DNA from: Methanomicrobiaceae archaeon UBA436
Lineage (GTDB): Archaea > Halobacteriota > Methanomicrobia > Methanomicrobiales > Methanoculleaceae
Reading direction: 5' to 3'
NCBI GenBank assembly: GCA_002497965.1
Contig: DAFR01000089.1
Span: forward strand, 1-6,525
Length of the DNA stretch: 6,525 nucleotides
The position numbers and the translations under genes were made by a program. Below, piece after piece: positions 6,260-6,525 of this stretch; position 1 is the first letter of the stretch, and every line of letters starts with the position of its first letter. The notes beneath the pieces were generated by a model that was not told where the DNA came from, did no database searches, and was given only the letters and a program-made list of their open reading frames with translations.

Positions 6260-6266
6260 ATCACCT
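6260..6266 (-). promoter_or_regulatory. Strong ribosome binding site that fixes the infB start
   Basis: On the minus strand AGGTGAT matches the archaeal anti-Shine-Dalgarno core and lies four bases before ATG 6255. It contains the upstream in-frame GTG (6264-6262), which rules that codon out as the real start. Confidence 0.75.
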
Positions 6267-6325
6267 GCAGTATATTGTGTGGACAAATTAACCCGAAAAG
6301 CCCGTGATATTGACCTCGAACTCTC

Positions 6326-6356
6326 CAGAACCACGCCAGGGTCTGGATTGGTTCTG
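6326..6356. other. Two-tier hairpin upstream of infB
   Basis: Outer arms cagaacca (6326-6333) and tggttctg (6349-6356) pair perfectly over 8 bases. Inside, after a 2x2 internal loop, ccag (6336-6339) pairs with ctgg (6343-6346) around a 3-base loop, giving 12 pairs in 31 bases. It lies about 70 bases upstream of the infB start. It could be in a long infB leader, in an independent small RNA on either strand, or a DNA site. No transcript boundary can be read from the sequence. Confidence 0.45.
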
Positions 6357-6378
6357 CTGACAGTTGGGCGTCAGCAGA
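6353..6378. other. Second hairpin sharing an arm with the first
   Basis: Perfect 9-base arms tctgctgac (6353-6361) and gtcagcaga (6370-6378) surround an 8-base spacer. The first four bases of the left arm (6353-6356) are also the end of the neighbouring hairpin, so the two structures compete for those bases. The 260-base gap around it (6267-6525) shows no tRNA, no T-rich terminator and no recognisable gene. A short basic frame opens at GTG 6422 and runs off the edge. Confidence 0.45.
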
Positions 6379-6525
6379 TGCCTGATACTGGTATGTTATA
6401 GAGCATGGACCCTATTAACTTGTGGTGGTGAGTGGACAGAGGAAGAAGTTACCGTTCGAGAGGCGCGGAAGACGTGTACAGGGGGAGGGATACCTTAATC
6501 AAACCCGACTTCCAACTATTATGAG

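Noticed and set aside
6440..6470. gttcgag as a tRNA T-loop
   Set aside because: No flanking stem, acceptor or anticodon arm can be drawn around it.

Overview
The window looks like a stretch of chromosome from a methanogenic euryarchaeon, most likely of the Methanomicrobiales (Methanoculleus-like). The reasons are archaeal aIF5B and ribosomal protein S6e genes, a cupin-type archaeal phosphoglucose isomerase, an NrpR-domain protein (the nitrogen/2-oxoglutarate regulator of methanogens), a TrmB-family regulator, a COG1361-type S-layer-like protein, archaeal TATA-like boxes, and GC-rich codon usage. The species cannot be fixed from the sequence alone.

Layout, left to right. Positions 1-244 hold no intact gene, but three short stretches in three successive frames resemble the C-terminal part of a group II chaperonin (thermosome) and may be a decayed copy. 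An NrpR-domain protein without a DNA-binding domain follows on the + strand (about 245-991). It converges on, and overlaps by 50 bases, a TrmB-family regulator on the - strand (942-1760). A 64-base divergent control region (1761-1824) separates that regulator from a + strand pair: a secreted, membrane-anchored three-repeat S-layer-like protein (1825-3105) and a cupin phosphoglucose isomerase (3105-3833), joined by a TGATG stop/start overlap. The control region carries a palindromic TATA box and a TGTTGTT-N8-AACAACA inverted repeat.

After a 152-base convergent gap come two - strand translation genes read right to left: infB (aIF5B, 4474-6255) and then rps6e (3986-4384). The last 260 bases, upstream of infB, contain no recognisable gene but do contain two strong, partly overlapping hairpins.

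Functionally the window has three parts. One is a nitrogen-sensing co-regulator. The second is a regulator/envelope-protein/sugar-phosphate isomerase module, in which the TrmB protein is the obvious candidate for controlling the divergent pair. The third is a housekeeping translation cluster. Most of the window is ordinary; the main points of interest are the divergent operator, the odd S-layer/isomerase coupling, the possible thermosome remnant and the hairpin pair upstream of infB.
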